Shown piece after piece: positions 44,560-53,504 of a DNA stretch of 64,000 bases. The notes beneath the pieces are model-generated. The model was not told the DNA's origin, made no database searches, and was given only the letters and a program-made list of their open reading frames with translations. The stretch's first letter is position 1. Every line of letters begins with the position of its first letter. Origin of the DNA: Ilumatobacteraceae bacterium (GTDB lineage Bacteria > Actinomycetota > Acidimicrobiia > Acidimicrobiales > Ilumatobacteraceae); NCBI GenBank assembly GCA_013213745.1, contig JABSQH010000029.1, forward strand, positions 1-64,000. The letters run 5' to 3'. Both the position numbers and the translations under genes were made by a program.

Positions 44560-44684
44560 GGCAGGCGACCGGGCTGATCGCGCCGCCGAAGCGGCGCGAC
44601 ATCACCGTTGCGGGACAGCGCCGGGTTCTCACCGGACTTCGCTGCGTCTCGAACGGTTCGACACCGTAGTGGCAGGCTCCTACG
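44560..44684 (-). promoter_or_regulatory. cobalamin (B12) riboswitch
   Basis: On the minus strand the aptamer shows GAGCCTGCCACT, AAGTCCGGTGAGAACCCGG, GCTGTCCCGCAACGGTGA and, at the 3' end, CAGCCCGGTCGCCTGCC, which are the conserved elements of cobalamin riboswitches in their normal order. It controls the leftward btuF-btuC-btuD-cobC-cbiB operon. After it, a CCTCGAG-based hairpin and the btuF ribosome-site hairpin form the likely expression platform. The rightward cobO gene begins 14 bases from its 5' edge. Confidence 0.93.
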
Positions 44685-44697
44685 CTCCACGATTCAC

Positions 44698-45297
44698 ATG
44701 ACGAACGACACGCCCGACGATGCGCCGATCGACGAGGATCGAGCGCCCACCGAAGATCCCCGACCCGACGGTTTACGGGGCGCCGACTCCTTGGTCGTGC
44801 TCAATACGGGCGACGGCAAGGGCAAGTCCTCGTCGGCGTTCGGCATCATGGTCCGTGGTCTGGCACGAGGCTGGAACGTTGCGGTCGTGCAGTTCATCAA
44901 GTCCGGCGACTGGAAGGTCGGTGAAGAGAAGATCGGGCGCGAGCTCGGCGTGGATTGGCATGCCTTCGGCGATGGGTTCACCTGGGACTCCGACGATCTC
45001 AGCGCCGATCGAGCCCATGCGGCTGAAGGCTGGCAGCAAGCCGTCGAGCTGATGAACGCCGGCGACCACCAGCTCGTCGTTTTCGATGAGTTGACGTATC
45101 TCGCCTCGTTCGGCTGGCTCGACGTGGCCGACATCGTGTCCGCCATTGCCGCCCGACCGAGACATGTCAACGTGGTGATCACCGGACGCGATGCCGCGCC
45201 TGAACTCGTCGAGCTCGCCGACACCGTCACCGAAATGCGCGAGGTGAAACACGCGTATCAACAGGGCATCCGCGCGATGCGTGGCATCGACTACTGA
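44698..45297 (+). CDS. cobO: cob(I)yrinic acid a,c-diamide adenosyltransferase (CobO/BtuR)
   Basis: 199 residues. P-loop GDGKGKSSSAFG near residue 38, then VVQFIKSG, HAFGDGFTW and VVFDELTYL are the signature blocks of the CobA/CobO/BtuR fold. It adds the 5'-deoxyadenosyl ligand from ATP to cob(I)alamin-type corrinoids. The N-terminal 30 residues are acidic and disordered. First gene of the rightward cobO-cobU-cobT-cobS unit, divergent from btuF. The ATG lacks a ribosome site. Confidence 0.93.
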   Translation: MTNDTPDDAPIDEDRAPTEDPRPDGLRGADSLVVLNTGDGKGKSSSAFGIMVRGLARGWNVAVVQFIKSGDWKVGEEKIGRELGVDWHAFGDGFTWDSDDLSADRAHAAEGWQQAVELMNAGDHQLVVFDELTYLASFGWLDVADIVSAIAARPRHVNVVITGRDAAPELVELADTVTEMREVKHAYQQGIRAMRGIDY

Positions 45298-45307
45298 GGC
45301 CGAAGCG

Positions 45308-45868
45308 ATGCCGTTGATCGTGCTCATCGGCGGGGCGCGTAGTGGCAAGAGTGGCTACGCGGTCGACCTCGCCCAGCGGGTCGGCGGACCGGTCACCTTC
45401 GTCGCCACGGCGCCGGTGCTGGACGGCGACATGTCACAACGGGTTGCCCGCCATCGCGAGGAACGGCCTGCAGGTTGGGACACCCTTGAAGAGGAGATCG
45501 AGCTCGTTCGGGCGCTCGGCGGCGTTCCCGATGGCCACACCATCATCGTCGACTGCCTCACATTGTGGACCTCGAACATGATGTGGAAAGACCACGCCGA
45601 GTCAGCGATTCTCGCCGCCGCCGAGTCAGCGAGCGAGCTGGCCGCCGAGCGCGACGGCACGGTCCTCGTGATCACCAACGAGGTCGGACTCGGCATTCAC
45701 CCCGAGTCGGAGCTCGGTCGCACGTACCGCGACACCCTCGGGCGGGTGAACCAGGCGTTCGCACGACGCGCCGATGCCACACTCCTGATGGTCGCCGGTC
45801 GAGCACTCCGTCTCTCCGATCCAGACGAGCTGTTGGAAGATCTGCAACTCGACGTCGACCTGCCATGA
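45308..45868 (+). CDS. cobU: adenosylcobinamide kinase / guanylyltransferase (CobU/CobP)
   Basis: 186 residues. Walker A GGARSGKS at 8-15, the histidine-containing segment RVARHREERPAGWDTLEE (guanylylated histidine region), IVDCLTLWTSNM and ITNEVGLGIHPESELGRTYRDTLG all match. It phosphorylates adenosylcobinamide and adds GMP to make AdoCbi-GDP. Start at the ATG with GAGG about eight bases upstream, eleven bases after the cobO stop. Confidence 0.94.
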   Translation: MPLIVLIGGARSGKSGYAVDLAQRVGGPVTFVATAPVLDGDMSQRVARHREERPAGWDTLEEEIELVRALGGVPDGHTIIVDCLTLWTSNMMWKDHAESAILAAAESASELAAERDGTVLVITNEVGLGIHPESELGRTYRDTLGRVNQAFARRADATLLMVAGRALRLSDPDELLEDLQLDVDLP

Positions 45869-45878
45869 TCACGCAGCA

Positions 45879-46868
45879 ATGACACTTCGCGACGCTCTCG
45901 TCGACCTCCCGCAGCCCGATGCCGTCGCCCGCGATGCCGTGCACGAGCGAGCCGCAGAGATCCTCCGTCCGAGCGGAGCCTTGGCATGGCTCGACGAGAT
46001 CGCCGCCTGGGTCGCTGGCTGGCAGCGAACACCCCGACCCAGCATCGATCGACCGACCGGCCTGATCTTCGCCGCCGATCATGGCGTTGCGGCGGCGACG
46101 AAGGTCAGCGCCTACCCAACCGGCGTGACCGAGGCGATGCTCGCGGCCTTCGAAGACGGCCGCTCGACGATCTCCGCGTTCGCCCGCATCGTCGGAGCCG
46201 ACGTGCGCGCCGTTGACGTCGGCGTCGGCCGGCCGACCGGCGACATCCGCTACGAGCCGGCGCTCGACGAGGCGCGCTTCGACGACATCGTCGACACCGC
46301 ATTCGCCGAGGTCGACCGCCTCGACGGCGACCTGCTGGTGCTTGGCGAAATGGGTATCGGCAACACCACCCCGTCGGCGGCGATCGCCGCTGCGCTGGCC
46401 GGCGGCGAAGCCGCCGCCTGGGTCGGCAGGGGGACGGGTATCGACGACGAGGGGTTGGAACGCAAGCGGCTTGCGGTCCGCGAGGCCGTCAACCGCATCG
46501 CCGGGATCACCGACCCATTGGAGATCCTGCGCGAAGTTGGTGGAGCCGAACTCGTGGCGATTGCTGCGGCAATCGTGGCAGCACGTCGCCGGTCGCTCCC
46601 CGTGGTGCTCGACGGATACGTGGTCACCACTGCGGCCCTCCCCCTCGCGGTGGCGGCCGAGGACGCGCTCGACCACTGCACGGTCGGGCACTGCTCGGCC
46701 GAGCCAGGCCATCGGCGGTTGCTCGAACGACTCGGCAAGAAGCCGTTGCTCGATCTCGACATGCGCTTGGGTGAAGGGTCGGGCGCGATGGCTGCGGTGC
46801 CCCTGATCGCCATGGCCTGCGCCGGCGTGACCGCTGTGCCGACGTTCGGGGAGTGGTTCGGCGAGTGA
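45879..46868 (+). CDS. cobT: nicotinate-nucleotide-dimethylbenzimidazole phosphoribosyltransferase (CobT)
   Basis: 329 residues. IFAADHGVAA, GVTEAMLAAF, VLGEMGIGNTTPSAAI and the C-terminal LDLDMRLGEGSGAMAAVPLI are CobT hallmarks, including the catalytic glutamate in the LGEGSGA region. It activates the lower-ligand base as alpha-ribazole phosphate. Ten bases downstream of cobU; its stop overlaps cobS (GTGA). Confidence 0.94.
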   Translation: MTLRDALVDLPQPDAVARDAVHERAAEILRPSGALAWLDEIAAWVAGWQRTPRPSIDRPTGLIFAADHGVAAATKVSAYPTGVTEAMLAAFEDGRSTISAFARIVGADVRAVDVGVGRPTGDIRYEPALDEARFDDIVDTAFAEVDRLDGDLLVLGEMGIGNTTPSAAIAAALAGGEAAAWVGRGTGIDDEGLERKRLAVREAVNRIAGITDPLEILREVGGAELVAIAAAIVAARRRSLPVVLDGYVVTTAALPLAVAAEDALDHCTVGHCSAEPGHRRLLERLGKKPLLDLDMRLGEGSGAMAAVPLIAMACAGVTAVPTFGEWFGE

Positions 46869-47644
46869 ACGACCGCGCTGCGCAGGGCGGCCTGCGACCG
46901 ATCGGATTTCTCGGCGCGCTGACCTTCCTCACTCGACTGCCCGTCCGTCTACGCAGCGCTCCGGACCTCCCGGCGAGTGTTCCGTGGTTCGCCGTCGTTG
47001 GCGGCCTGATCGGCGTCACCGTCGGGACGATCGCTGCGGGGCTGGCCGAGCTCGTTCCGATGAGCGTCGCCGCGGCCGTTGCGGTGATCGCGGGGGTCGC
47101 CCTCACCGGTGCATTCCACGAAGACGGTCTGGCCGACCTGTGCGATGCGTTCGGCGGGTGGACGGTCGAACAGCGACACGAGATCTTGAAGGACTCGCGT
47201 CATGGGACCTACGGGGTTGCCGCTCTCGCATCATCGATCGTGCTGCGTATCGTTTGCGTCGCCGAGCTCGGACCGGCGACAGCCTTCGCGGGATTGGTTG
47301 CCGCCCACGCCCTGGCACGCGGGGCCGCAGTCGCCACGATGGGCGCACGGCCGAAGTCGGCGGCACCCGGACTCGGGTCGGAGTACACCGCGGCCGTCAC
47401 GGCACCACGCGCCGCGCTCGGCGCGCTCGCAGGAGTCATCATCGCCGCGGCGGCCACGGGCTGGTGGGCCGCACCGTTGACCGCGGCCGCAGGGTTGGCG
47501 GCGATCGGCGTCGCATTGCTGGCTCGGCGAGCGTTGGGAGCGATCACCGGCGATTCGCTCGGCGCAATCGAGCAGGTCGCCGAGGGCCTGGTGCTGGTCG
47601 TCGTGACCGGCCTGGCCACCCGCCACACCCTGTGGTGGACCTGA
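46865..47644 (+). CDS. cobS: adenosylcobinamide-GDP ribazoletransferase (CobS)
   Basis: 259 residues, about six membrane helices. FLTRLPVRL near the N-terminus and FHEDGLADLCDAFGG with ILKDSRHGTYG are the conserved metal/substrate blocks. It joins AdoCbi-GDP with alpha-ribazole (phosphate) to complete the cobalamin nucleotide loop at the membrane. The GTG start overlaps the cobT stop, which favours it over a GTG four codons upstream. Last gene of the unit; a copy of the 56-bp repeat lies 15 bases after the stop. Confidence 0.94.
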   Translation: MNDRAAQGGLRPIGFLGALTFLTRLPVRLRSAPDLPASVPWFAVVGGLIGVTVGTIAAGLAELVPMSVAAAVAVIAGVALTGAFHEDGLADLCDAFGGWTVEQRHEILKDSRHGTYGVAALASSIVLRIVCVAELGPATAFAGLVAAHALARGAAVATMGARPKSAAPGLGSEYTAAVTAPRAALGALAGVIIAAAATGWWAAPLTAAAGLAAIGVALLARRALGAITGDSLGAIEQVAEGLVLVVVTGLATRHTLWWT

Positions 47645-47659
47645 CCGCCCCCCACCCGA

Positions 47660-47715
47660 CCGAAAAACCGGGGAGTCCGTGCGCATTTTGCACGTCTGCG
47701 ATGACAGAACGGGGA
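47660..47715. repeat. 56-bp dispersed repeat, copy 2
   Basis: Matches 43386-43441 at 46 of 56 positions. Core CCGGGGAGTCCGTGCGCATT followed by TTGCACGTCT, then ACAGAACGGGGA. It lies between the cobS stop and the PopT-like gene; the dyad here is reduced to GTGC/GCAC. Confidence 0.8.
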
Positions 47716-47741
47716 CACCATTGCGCAGCTAGCCTCGCGGC

Positions 47742-48668
47742 GTGCGAATTCCCTCCCCGATCGCGCAGCTGGTGCGCGGTTTCGCCATGGGTGCAGCCGA
47801 CATCGTGCCGGGTGTCTCGGGCGGCACGGTTGCGCTGATCCTCGGGATCTACACGCGCCTGATCAACAACGTCCGTCTCGGCGCAGGGTGTCTCAAACAA
47901 CTCATCACCGGTCGCATCAGCGAGTTTCGCGAGACGCTCGTGCGGATCGAATGGGTCTGGCTGGTGGCGCTGCTTGCGGGGATTCTCACCGCCATCGTGC
48001 TGTTGGCCTCGATCATCGAGGATTTGCTGCTCGAACAGCCGGTTCGGATGGCGGCGGCCTTCTTCGGTCTCGTTGCCGGGTCGGTGTGGGTCGCTGGACG
48101 GATGGTCGAACGGTGGGATCGCACCGCCGTCACCATCACCGCGACGCTCGGCGTGGCCATGTTCCTGCTCCTCGGGCTGCGGACCAACACCGAGGTGCCG
48201 GAGGGCGCAACGACGGCCGTGACCCAGCCGTTGTGGGTCTTCTTTCTGACCGGCGCGATTGCCATCTGCGCCATGATCCTTCCGGGCGTATCGGGTTCAT
48301 TTCTCCTCGTGATGATGGGGATGTATCTCCAGGTCATCGACGCGATCGACGAACGGATGTATGCGGAGCTGGCGGCGTTCGGCCTCGGATGCGTGATCGG
48401 CTTGGCGCTGTTTTCGACCGTGCTGCATCACATGCTCGACCGCTATCACTCGTGGGTGCTCGCAGCGATGGTCGGCCTGCTGCTCGGTTCGACGCGGGTG
48501 CTGTGGGCATGGCCCGACGGCACGAACACCACAACGCTCGGCGCTCCACGCGACGATGTGTTGGTGCCGGTGTTGTTGGCCGTGGCCGCCGCTGCGCTGG
48601 TCGTCAGCGTCGACTGGTATTCACGTCGGCGCACGACCACACGCGAGCCGCAGCCAGTCGCCGCCTGA
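47742..48668 (+). CDS. popT: undecaprenyl-phosphate translocase family protein (DUF368/PopT)
   Basis: 308 residues, about eight to ten helices with two PGVSGG-type re-entrant motifs: GAADIVPGVSGGTVALILGI at the N-terminus and AMILPGVSGSFLLVMMGMY in the second half. This inverted repeat defines DUF368, whose members (PopT/UptA work) recycle the cell-wall lipid carrier C55-P across the membrane. GTG 47742 is preceded by TAGCCT with six bases between, so it is probably its own leaderless unit rather than part of the cobalamin operon. Confidence 0.88.
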   Translation: MRIPSPIAQLVRGFAMGAADIVPGVSGGTVALILGIYTRLINNVRLGAGCLKQLITGRISEFRETLVRIEWVWLVALLAGILTAIVLLASIIEDLLLEQPVRMAAAFFGLVAGSVWVAGRMVERWDRTAVTITATLGVAMFLLLGLRTNTEVPEGATTAVTQPLWVFFLTGAIAICAMILPGVSGSFLLVMMGMYLQVIDAIDERMYAELAAFGLGCVIGLALFSTVLHHMLDRYHSWVLAAMVGLLLGSTRVLWAWPDGTNTTTLGAPRDDVLVPVLLAVAAAALVVSVDWYSRRRTTTREPQPVAA

Positions 48669-48670
48669 CC

Positions 48671-49861
48671 TCAGCCGACGAGCGCGGCGATGCGCTCGAT
48701 GCCTTCGACCAAGTCGTCGTCACCAAGCGCGAACGAGAACCGCCCGTAGCCCGGCACACCGAACGCCTCACCCGGCACGAAGGCCACCTTCGCCCGTTCG
48801 AGTACGAGGTCAGCGAGTTCGAGCGTCGTCGATGCGGAGGCGCCGCCGAGATCACGGTCGAGCAATCCACGCAGGTCGGGGAACCCGTAGAACGCGCCCT
48901 GCGGCTCGAGGCAGGTGACGCCGTCGATGGCGTTGAGCATGGTCTGCAGAGTGGTTCCCCGTCGTTCGAACGCCGTGCGCATCTCGTGCACGGCATCGAG
49001 TGGCCCCGACACCGCTGCCAGCGCCGCTTGCTGTGCCACGTTGGACACGTTCGAGGTGGCGTGGCTCTGGAAGTTTGTGGCCGGCTTGATGACGTCGTTC
49101 GGGCCGATCATCCACCCGACTCGCCAGCCGGTCATCGCATAGGTCTTGGCCACGCCGTTCACGATGATGCACTGATCGGCCAAGTCGGGCACCAAGACCG
49201 GCATGGACGCGAACGTGTGCGCGCCATAGGTGAGGTGTTCGTAGATCTCGTCGGTGACCACCCAGATCCCACGCTCGACGGCCCACTCACCGATCGCCTT
49301 GATCTGCTCTGGAGGGCAGACCGCACCCGACGGGTTGTCGGGGCTGACGAACAGCAGCACCTTGGTGCGGTCGGTCGTCGCCGCCTCGAGTTGATCGACG
49401 GTGACTTGGAATCCGCTCTCGGCATCGGTGTCGACGACCACCGGCACGCCCCCGGCGAGGGCGATCGACTCGGGGTAGGTCGTCCAGTACGGCGCCGGGA
49501 CGATGACCTCGTCGCCGGGGTCACACAGCGCCGCAAACGCCGTGAACACAGCGTGTTTGCCTCCATTGGTCACCAGCACGTTGTTGGCGTCGCACCCGAA
49601 CCCCGAGTCGCGCTCGGTCTTGGCCGCGATGGCCTCCTTGAGCTCCGGAAGCCCGCCAGCGGGTGAGTAGCGATGATTGCGCGGGTCCGAACACGCCTCG
49701 ACGGCGGCCGCCACGATGTGCTCCGGCGTGGCGAAATCGGGTTCGCCTGCCCCGAAGCCGATCACGCTCTCTCCGGCCGCCTTCATCGCCTTGGCCTTGC
49801 TGTCAACGGCGAGAGTGGCGGAGGGGGCGATCGATGCAAGTCGTTCGGAGGTGCGCTTCAC
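48671..49861 (-). CDS. class I aminotransferase, aspartate transaminase type
   Basis: 396 residues. Opening [20 protein letters not shown] and [20 protein letters not shown] motifs [26 protein letters not shown], and the lysine in [16 protein letters not shown] define an AspB/AspC (I-gamma) enzyme. It interconverts aspartate and oxaloacetate, perhaps with other substrates. GTG 49861 is preferred over GTG 49870 because CACAGT ends seven bases before it and the family begins MKR(I/T)SERL. Tail-to-tail with the PopT-like gene. Confidence 0.92.
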   Translation of the reverse strand: MKRTSERLASIAPSATLAVDSKAKAMKAAGESVIGFGAGEPDFATPEHIVAAAVEACSDPRNHRYSPAGGLPELKEAIAAKTERDSGFGCDANNVLVTNGGKHAVFTAFAALCDPGDEVIVPAPYWTTYPESIALAGGVPVVVDTDAESGFQVTVDQLEAATTDRTKVLLFVSPDNPSGAVCPPEQIKAIGEWAVERGIWVVTDEIYEHLTYGAHTFASMPVLVPDLADQCIIVNGVAKTYAMTGWRVGWMIGPNDVIKPATNFQSHATSNVSNVAQQAALAAVSGPLDAVHEMRTAFERRGTTLQTMLNAIDGVTCLEPQGAFYGFPDLRGLLDRDLGGASASTTLELADLVLERAKVAFVPGEAFGVPGYGRFSFALGDDDLVEGIERIAALVG

Positions 49862-49916
49862 GGCGCCCACTGTGGCACATCACCGCTGTTCCACGTTGCG
49901 CGTTTGCGCGCCGGGC

Positions 49917-50017
49917 GGTGAGCGAAACGGCTCCCTGTGGACCACTTCCCTCACCGCAACGCAGCGCCACGAGACTCCGGTGAGCGAAACGGATCCCTGT
50001 GGGCCACTTCGCTCACT
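49917..50017. repeat. two 39-base hairpin repeats
   Basis: Copies at 49917-49955 and 49979-50017 share GGTGAGCGAAACGG(C/A)TCCCT and then GTGG(A/G)CCACTTC(C/G)CTCAC. Each is an inverted repeat (GTGAGCGAA with TTCGCTCAC, nine pairs in copy 2, one mismatch in copy 1). They lie between the divergent aminotransferase and serC genes, a gap of about 210 bases otherwise lacking genes. Confidence 0.8.
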
Positions 50018-50073
50018 GGAGTGTGACCGAATCGATGTGCCCGGGTTGGCCGGCGAGCCGCCATGCTGTGGCG

Positions 50074-51213
50074 GTGAGCAACACCTCCTCGATCACGATT
50101 CCTGCCGACCTGCTACCCGCCGACGGGAGGTTCTGCTCCGGACCGTCGAAGGTGCGACCCGAACAGGTGGCCGCCGTCGTCGCGGGGGAGCGCACCCTGC
50201 TCGGGACCTCCCACCGCAAGCCGGCGGTGAAGGGACTGGTCGGCGATGTGCAAGAGAAGCTGGCGACGCTGTTCGGGTTACCCGCCGGTTGGGAGGTCGT
50301 TTTGGGCAACGGTGGGACAACCGTGTTCTGGGATGCCGCCACGTTTGGCCTCGTCGAACATCGCAGCCAGCACCTGAGTTTCGGCGAGTTCTCCTCCAAG
50401 TTCGCCACTGCGTGCGCGGCGACCCCGCACCTGGGCGAGCCCAGTGTGATCAGCGCCGAGCCGGGCACACACCCGACCGCCGTGGCCGAGCAGGGCGTCG
50501 ACACGTACGCCCTCACTCACAACGAGACCTCGACCGGTGTCGCCATGGAGCTGCGCCGGCCCGACGGCATCGACGAGGGCGCCATCGTCGCTGTCGATGC
50601 CACGTCTGCAGCCGGTGGCTTGCGGTGGGATCCACGTGAGGTCGACGCCTACTACTTCGCTCCCCAGAAGTGCTTCGCCTCCGACGGCGGGTTGTGGTTC
50701 GCCGCCTGCTCGCCTGCGGCGGTCGAGCGCATCGAGCGCATCGGTGCGAGCGATCGTTGGCGCCCCGCGTCGATCGACCTCCAGATCGCCCTCGACAACT
50801 CGCGTCAGCACCAGACCTACAACACCCCGGCCGTGGCGACCCTGATCATGCTCGATGCTCAGCTCGATTGGATGCTCGACGGCGGCGGGCTCGACTTCGC
50901 GGCCGGACGAAGCGAGCAGTCGGCGGCAATCCTCTACGGCTGGGCCGAGCGCACCGAGTGGGCGGCGCCGTTCGTCGCCGACACCCGGCAGCGCAGCGCG
51001 GTCGTGGGCACGATCGACCTCGACGACGCGATCGACGCAACCGCTGTTTCGGCGGCGTTGCGCGCCAACGGGGTGCTCGACACCGACGCATACCGCAAGC
51101 TCGGTCGGAACCAGCTGCGCATCGGGATGTTCCCAGCGATCGACCCGAGCGACGTCGAGGCCCTGACCGGCTGCGTCGAATACGTGGTCGACCACATGCG
51201 CAGCGAGTCGTAG
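50074..51213 (+). CDS. serC: phosphoserine aminotransferase
   Basis: 379 residues of the actinobacterial SerC subtype: DGRFCSGPSKVRPEQ, GTSHRKPAVKGLVG, LGNGGTTVFWDAA, LTHNETSTGVAM, DATSAAGGLRWDP and YYFAPQKCFASDGGLW (PLP lysine). It makes 3-phosphoserine from 3-phosphohydroxypyruvate. GTG 50074 fits CATGCT ending six bases upstream; an ATG 13 codons earlier is possible but lies in poor-quality sequence. Confidence 0.93.
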   Translation: MSNTSSITIPADLLPADGRFCSGPSKVRPEQVAAVVAGERTLLGTSHRKPAVKGLVGDVQEKLATLFGLPAGWEVVLGNGGTTVFWDAATFGLVEHRSQHLSFGEFSSKFATACAATPHLGEPSVISAEPGTHPTAVAEQGVDTYALTHNETSTGVAMELRRPDGIDEGAIVAVDATSAAGGLRWDPREVDAYYFAPQKCFASDGGLWFAACSPAAVERIERIGASDRWRPASIDLQIALDNSRQHQTYNTPAVATLIMLDAQLDWMLDGGGLDFAAGRSEQSAAILYGWAERTEWAAPFVADTRQRSAVVGTIDLDDAIDATAVSAALRANGVLDTDAYRKLGRNQLRIGMFPAIDPSDVEALTGCVEYVVDHMRSES

Positions 51214-51284
51214 CCGCTCGATCGAACACGGCAGCACCGGGTCCACCGGCCGCAGTCGGCGATCGCGCTGGCAGACTGTTGGCG

Positions 51285-52151
51285 ATGCAGGCGACCGACG
51301 TGCTCGAGTTCGAAGCCGACGATCTCGGCGCGCTCGATCGGCCGGTGATGTTGATCGCCCTCGAAGGCTGGTTCGACGTCGCCGGCGCGGCCACACATGC
51401 CGTTTCGGCGTTCACCACGGCCGAACACTCGGTCACGATCGGCAGTATCGACCCCGACCCGTTCTACGACTTCACGCAGCAGCGCCCTCACGTCACCGTC
51501 GACGACGACATCCGCGAAATCGTCTGGCCGGCCAACGACTTCACGCTGCTCCGCCAGCCCGGCCACCGCGACCTGATCAGACTCGTCGGCGTCGAACCGC
51601 ACCTCCACTGGAAGACCTACATCGACGCGATCAACGTCGTGGCGGGCGCGCTCGGCTGCGAGGCGATCGTCACGGTGGGCGCCGCCGCCGAGGCACTCCC
51701 CCACACGCGCACGCCACCGGTCACCGGAAGCACCGCCAATGCCGGACTGGCATCGAGCCTCGGCCTCACGACGCCGAGCTATCAGGGCGTGACCGGCCTG
51801 ATCGGTGCGCTGCACGCAGCACTCGAGGCGCGACACACACCGTCGGTGTCACTGCGCGTCGGAATCCCCCACTACCTCATGAACGCCGAGCACCCGCAGG
51901 CCGTTGCTGCGCTGACCAGACATCTGAGCCACGTCCTCGACGCACCGACGTCGGTCGACCTCGGCGATCAGATCGAGCGGTGGCGCACCGTCCACGACGA
52001 GGTCATCGAGAGCGACGAGCAGCTGATGATGTACGTGAAGATGCTCGAGGCCGAGTTCGATCGGCGGGCAGAGGCGAACATCCCGAGCGCCGACGACCTC
52101 GGCGACCGGTTCGAGGAGTTCTTGCGCAGCCAGCGCGACGACAAGGAGTGA
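51285..52151 (+). CDS. PAC2-family protein (proteasome assembly chaperone-like)
   Basis: 288 residues. PVMLIALEGWFDVAGAATHA, a strand DPFYDFTQQRP, GAAAEALPHTRTPPVTGSTA and TPSYQGVTGLIGALHAALEA match the PAC2 (DUF75) family of actinobacteria and archaea. Family members are related to proteasome assembly chaperones; most bacterial ones are uncharacterised. The C-terminal helix (EQLMMYVKMLEAEFDRRAEA) is typical. CAGACT ends seven bases before the ATG (leaderless). Confidence 0.88.
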   Translation: MQATDVLEFEADDLGALDRPVMLIALEGWFDVAGAATHAVSAFTTAEHSVTIGSIDPDPFYDFTQQRPHVTVDDDIREIVWPANDFTLLRQPGHRDLIRLVGVEPHLHWKTYIDAINVVAGALGCEAIVTVGAAAEALPHTRTPPVTGSTANAGLASSLGLTTPSYQGVTGLIGALHAALEARHTPSVSLRVGIPHYLMNAEHPQAVAALTRHLSHVLDAPTSVDLGDQIERWRTVHDEVIESDEQLMMYVKMLEAEFDRRAEANIPSADDLGDRFEEFLRSQRDDKE

Positions 52152-52182
52152 CCCTCGCGGTCGCCAACTGTGTGCCTGCGGG

Positions 52183-53496
52183 TCAGCCCTTCGCTGCGCG
52201 GAAGCCGGCGTCGAGGTCGGCGAGGATGTCGTCGATCGACTCCAGGCCCACGCTCAGGCGCACCTGCCCAGGCGTGACGCCGGTGGCCAGCTGCTCTTCG
52301 GGGGTGAGCTGGCTGTGGGTGGTGCTCGCCGGGTGGATCACCAGGCTGCGGACGTCGCCGATGTTGGCAACGTGGCTGTGTAGCTCGAGGCCCTCGGAGA
52401 AGTTCTTGCCCGCTTCGGCGCCACCTTCGATCTCGAAGGCGATGATCGAACCGGCGCCCCGGCCACGGCCGTACTTCTGACCACGGTCGTACCACGGGCT
52501 CGACGGCAGGCCAGCGAAGCTGACCGACGACACGTCGTCGCGGGCATCGAGGAACTCGGCGACAGCCTGTGCGTTCTGGAAGTGGCGCTCCATCCGCAAG
52601 CTCAGCGTCTCGAGACCTTGGATCACCAAGAACGCGTTGAACGGCGAGATCGACATCCCGAGGTCGCGCAACAGCTGCACCCGCGCCTTCAAGATGAACG
52701 CGCCGTGGCCGAGGGCCGGGAAGTACGCCAGGCCGTGGTAGCTCGGGTCGGGTTCGGTGAAGTTCGGGAACCGCCCGCTGGCGGCGTAGTCGAAGGTGCC
52801 GCCGTCGACGATCGCTCCACCGATCGAGGTGCCATGGCCGCCGCAGAACTTGGTCAGGCTGTGCACGACGATGTCGGCACCCCACTCGAGGGGACGGATC
52901 AGGTACGGCGTGGGCACCGTGTTGTCGATGATCAACGGGAGACCGGCGTCGTGGGCGACACCAGACACGCCCTCGATGTCGAACACGTTGTTGCGAGGGT
53001 TGGCCAGGGTCTCGCCGTAGAAGGCCTTGGTGTTGTCACGCACGGCGGCGCGCCACTGATCGAGGTCGTCGGGGTCGTCGACGAATGTGACCTCGATGCC
53101 CATCTTCGGCATCGTGTAGTGCAGCAGGTTGTACGAGCCGCCGTAGAGCGACGGCGAGGCCACGACGTGGTCACCCGACTCGGCGAGAGTGAGGATGGCC
53201 AAGGTCGACGCCGCCTGGCCGGAGCTGACAGCCAACGTGCCCGGCAAGCCGATGGCTGTGGTGCAGCCACCTTCGAGCGCGTTGATGCGCGCTTCGAGAG
53301 CTCCCTGGGTGGGGTTCATGATGCGGGTGTAGATGTTCCCGACTTCGGCAAGGGCGAAGAGGTTCGCCGCGTGCTCCGAGTCGCGGAACTCGAACGACGT
53401 CGTCTGGTAGATCGGAACGGCGCGGGCACCCGTCGCCGGATCCGGGTCACCGCCGACATGGATTTGCTTGGTTTCGAAACCCCACTGCTCACTCAT
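52183..53496 (-). CDS. metY: O-acetylhomoserine sulfhydrylase (MetY)
   Basis: 437 residues, the length of MetY rather than MetB/MetC. FETKQIHVGGDPDPATGARA, YTRIMNPTQGALEARINALE, SGQAASTLAILTLA and VHSLTKFCGGHG (PLP lysine) are diagnostic. It makes homocysteine directly from O-acetylhomoserine and sulfide. The start MSEQWGFETKQ agrees with a promoter whose -10 ends eight bases upstream. No SAM riboswitch is visible in the short upstream region. Its stop lies 31 bases from the PAC2 stop. Confidence 0.95.
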   Translation of the reverse strand: MSEQWGFETKQIHVGGDPDPATGARAVPIYQTTSFEFRDSEHAANLFALAEVGNIYTRIMNPTQGALEARINALEGGCTTAIGLPGTLAVSSGQAASTLAILTLAESGDHVVASPSLYGGSYNLLHYTMPKMGIEVTFVDDPDDLDQWRAAVRDNTKAFYGETLANPRNNVFDIEGVSGVAHDAGLPLIIDNTVPTPYLIRPLEWGADIVVHSLTKFCGGHGTSIGGAIVDGGTFDYAASGRFPNFTEPDPSYHGLAYFPALGHGAFILKARVQLLRDLGMSISPFNAFLVIQGLETLSLRMERHFQNAQAVAEFLDARDDVSSVSFAGLPSSPWYDRGQKYGRGRGAGSIIAFEIEGGAEAGKNFSEGLELHSHVANIGDVRSLVIHPASTTHSQLTPEEQLATGVTPGQVRLSVGLESIDDILADLDAGFRAAKG

Positions 53497-53504
53497 GGCG
53501 AGCG

